NCBI GenBank assembly: GCA_019454665.1
Contig: JACFNW010000129.1
Coordinates: forward strand, 1 to 6,632
Reading direction: 5' to 3'
DNA length: 6,632 nt
DNA from: Fimbriimonadaceae bacterium
Lineage (GTDB): Bacteria > Armatimonadota > Fimbriimonadia > Fimbriimonadales > Fimbriimonadaceae
The position numbers and the translations under genes are program-made. Below are positions 5,272-6,632 of the stretch, piece after piece (within the stretch, counting starts at the first letter, position 1; every line of letters begins with the position of its first letter). The notes below the pieces were generated by a model, which did not search any database, had not been told where the DNA came from, and worked only from the letters and a program-made list of their open reading frames with translations.

Positions 5272-6632
5272 ATGGCGCGTGTCACCACAAGACGAATGTC
5301 GCACCTGATCCGCGGAAGCACCTTGCTCCAGAGCCTGGTGTTCTCCGTCGTGAGCGGCACGCTCCTGGCCGGCGCCGGTTCGCTGGTGGTGTCCCACCGG
5401 ATTCGTGCGGAGGCGGAACGGGGATTCTCGAAGGCGGTTTACGTCGCCGAGTCGGGCCTGCACGCCGAGTTGGAGTCTATCAACGACGGCCCGCCCGCCG
5501 CCGAGTCGGCGCACCAAGCGTTTCTGGGCCAATCGCTGGACGTGACCCAGGAAGAAGAACGGTATGTGGTTTCGGTCAAGGACGCGGAAGAGGTGGACAA
5601 AGCGTGGGCACCACCCAACGACGTGCTCGTCGAAAGCCTCGGAGTCGCCCACGGCGTGAGTCGGATGATCCAGGCTCGGGTCAAGGGGCGGAGCGTGTTC
5701 GCCGACTACGCGCTCTTTGGGATCGACTCGCTCACGTTCAACGGGTCCGGCTCCGGAACGAACGGCGACATCGGGACGAACGGGACCATTTCCGCGTCGG
5801 CGACCGGATCCTCCGTCACCACGGGCAAGATCGTGTTCCACGGCTCGAACCCCACGCTCAACGGGTCCAATGTCTATCGCGAACCTGATCCCTATTGGTG
5901 GCCTTCGGTAGAGACCATCGCGGCGAGCCAGTTCGCCGCCGGTCTAAACACGCTGAAGCAATCCAACAACAACGCGAACATCCTGCGGTTCAACGACAAC
6001 CGGTACCTCGATCCGAACTTCGAGCTCGCGTGGGCCGAGAACGCAGGCCTCACTTGGAGCGACGTCGCCCTGACGAATCAGCACTTCAACGAACCCGTCA
6101 CCAACGAGAACGGGCGAGACAAGCCCAAGAATCAGGGCGGCAAGCGCTACTCTTCGACGACCGATGGCGTCTTCGAAAAGAACGTCCTCATCTTTCCGCC
6201 GGGAGACTACTACTTCGAATCGTTGGACGTGACCTCGGGCCAAACCGCGATCCTGGTGGACAATCGGCTGGGGAGCGTCCGCATTTGGGTGGGCGGAACG
6301 GGCACGGAGAGCGATCGCTTGCAGACGACCATCATCTTCACGAACAACAGCCGTACCGATAGGTTCCGGTTGTACTACGCCAAGCGCGCCGAGCTCCGCA
6401 TTGCAGGCAACACCGACTTCCCGGGGCTTGAGGTGCCAGGGCTGATCTACGCGGTGAACCAGACCGGCGACGCCACGGTGGACATTGCGGGCAACTCGTA
6501 CATCACGGGTTCGATCATCGCGAACACGTTGCGGATTTCGGGCAACTCGTACGTGGACTTTCCGGCCGGGGGACCGGCCGCTCTGGGCGATCCGGTTCGA
6601 CGGTACGACAAGATCGTGTGGTGGCGAGAAGT
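5272..6632 (+). CDS. PilX/DUF7305-like type IV pilus-associated protein (open at right edge)
   Basis: The frame runs 453 codons without a stop to the window end. The N terminus is basic and then has RGSTLLQ (residues 14-20) leading into a hydrophobic segment at about 18-40, resembling a prepilin peptidase site (G15/S16) with Gln instead of Glu at mature position 5. The helix ends with VYVAESGLHAELESI (57-71), matching the AEAGL motif that follows the membrane helix in PilX-type minor pilins. Residues about 154-202 are rich in Asn, Gly, Ser and Thr. The later part, with LIFPPGDYYFESLDV, PGLIYAVNQTG and AGNSYITGSIIANTLRISGNSY, resembles the DUF7305 beta-rich domain attached to PilX-like proteins, and the frame breaks off just after YDKIVWWRE, probably near the natural end. 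The ATG at 5272 has AAAGG four bases upstream; the ATG at 5296 is a weaker alternative. A surface pilus or secretion role is inferred; the gene is unrelated to the division cluster. Confidence 0.8.
   Translation, partial: MARVTTRRMSHLIRGSTLLQSLVFSVVSGTLLAGAGSLVVSHRIRAEAERGFSKAVYVAESGLHAELESINDGPPAAESAHQAFLGQSLDVTQEEERYVVSVKDAEEVDKAWAPPNDVLVESLGVAHGVSRMIQARVKGRSVFADYALFGIDSLTFNGSGSGTNGDIGTNGTISASATGSSVTTGKIVFHGSNPTLNGSNVYREPDPYWWPSVETIAASQFAAGLNTLKQSNNNANILRFNDNRYLDPNFELAWAENAGLTWSDVALTNQHFNEPVTNENGRDKPKNQGGKRYSSTTDGVFEKNVLIFPPGDYYFESLDVTSGQTAILVDNRLGSVRIWVGGTGTESDRLQTTIIFTNNSRTDRFRLYYAKRAELRIAGNTDFPGLEVPGLIYAVNQTGDATVDIAGNSYITGSIIANTLRISGNSYVDFPAGGPAALGDPVRRYDKIVWWRE

Noticed and set aside
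5182..5841. Minus-strand open frame of 219 codons opposite the pilin-like gene
   Set aside because: It overlaps the convincing plus-strand pilin-like reading frame and shows no recognisable protein features.
3501..5888. Plus-strand open frame of 795 codons across ftsQ, ddl and the intergenic region
   Set aside because: It runs antisense to recognisable ftsQ and ddl, then crosses the intergenic region into the wrong frame of the pilin-like gene. Its product is arginine-, glycine- and histidine-rich without a recognisable domain, as expected for a GC-rich shadow frame.
5895..6362. Plus-strand open frame of 155 codons in a second frame of the pilin-like gene
   Set aside because: It is Arg/Glu-rich and out of frame with the longer protein, which shows clear hydrophobic and beta patterns.

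Overview
The window is GC-rich chromosomal DNA. It holds the 5' (upstream) part of a division and cell-wall (dcw) gene cluster on the minus strand and one divergent pilin-like gene on the plus strand. In minus-strand order the cluster reads: Mur-ligase-C/Ddl fusion, ftsQ, DUF881 gene, DUF1290 small basic protein gene (sbp), ftsA, ftsZ. The run DUF881-sbp-ftsA-ftsZ after ftsQ matches the Bacillus/Terrabacteria arrangement (B. subtilis has ylxW, ylxX and sbp there). The GC content, the many GTG starts and the divergent DUF7305-type pilin-like protein would fit an Armatimonadota (Fimbriimonadia-like) genome. That assignment is inference from gene order and style, not from a database match.

Layout. 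1-603 (minus): first 201 codons of ftsZ, cut by the left edge. 645-1874 (minus): ftsA. 1871-2266 (minus): sbp/DUF1290. 2271-3041 (minus): DUF881 membrane protein. 3038-3793 (minus): ftsQ. 3762-5132 (minus): D-alanine--D-alanine ligase with an N-terminal extension that aligns with the C-terminal domain of MurC. 5133-5271: divergent intergenic region with short repeats. 5272-6632 (plus): PilX/DUF7305-like pilus-associated protein, still open at the right edge.

How the genes work together. Ddl makes the D-Ala-D-Ala dipeptide for the peptidoglycan stem. FtsZ forms the division ring, and FtsA tethers it to the membrane through a C-terminal amphipathic helix. FtsQ is the POTRA-containing divisome scaffold. 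The DUF881 and DUF1290 proteins are conserved membrane partners of this cluster with no settled function. Stop and start codons overlap or nearly touch from ddl through ftsA, so the block looks translationally coupled; ftsZ follows after a 41-base gap.

The one unusual point in an otherwise ordinary cluster is the ddl gene. It carries only the third domain of MurC, with the conserved MurC motifs eroded, where Chlamydia carries a complete MurC-Ddl fusion. I see no RNA gene, CRISPR array, insertion sequence or phage element, and no convincing terminator.
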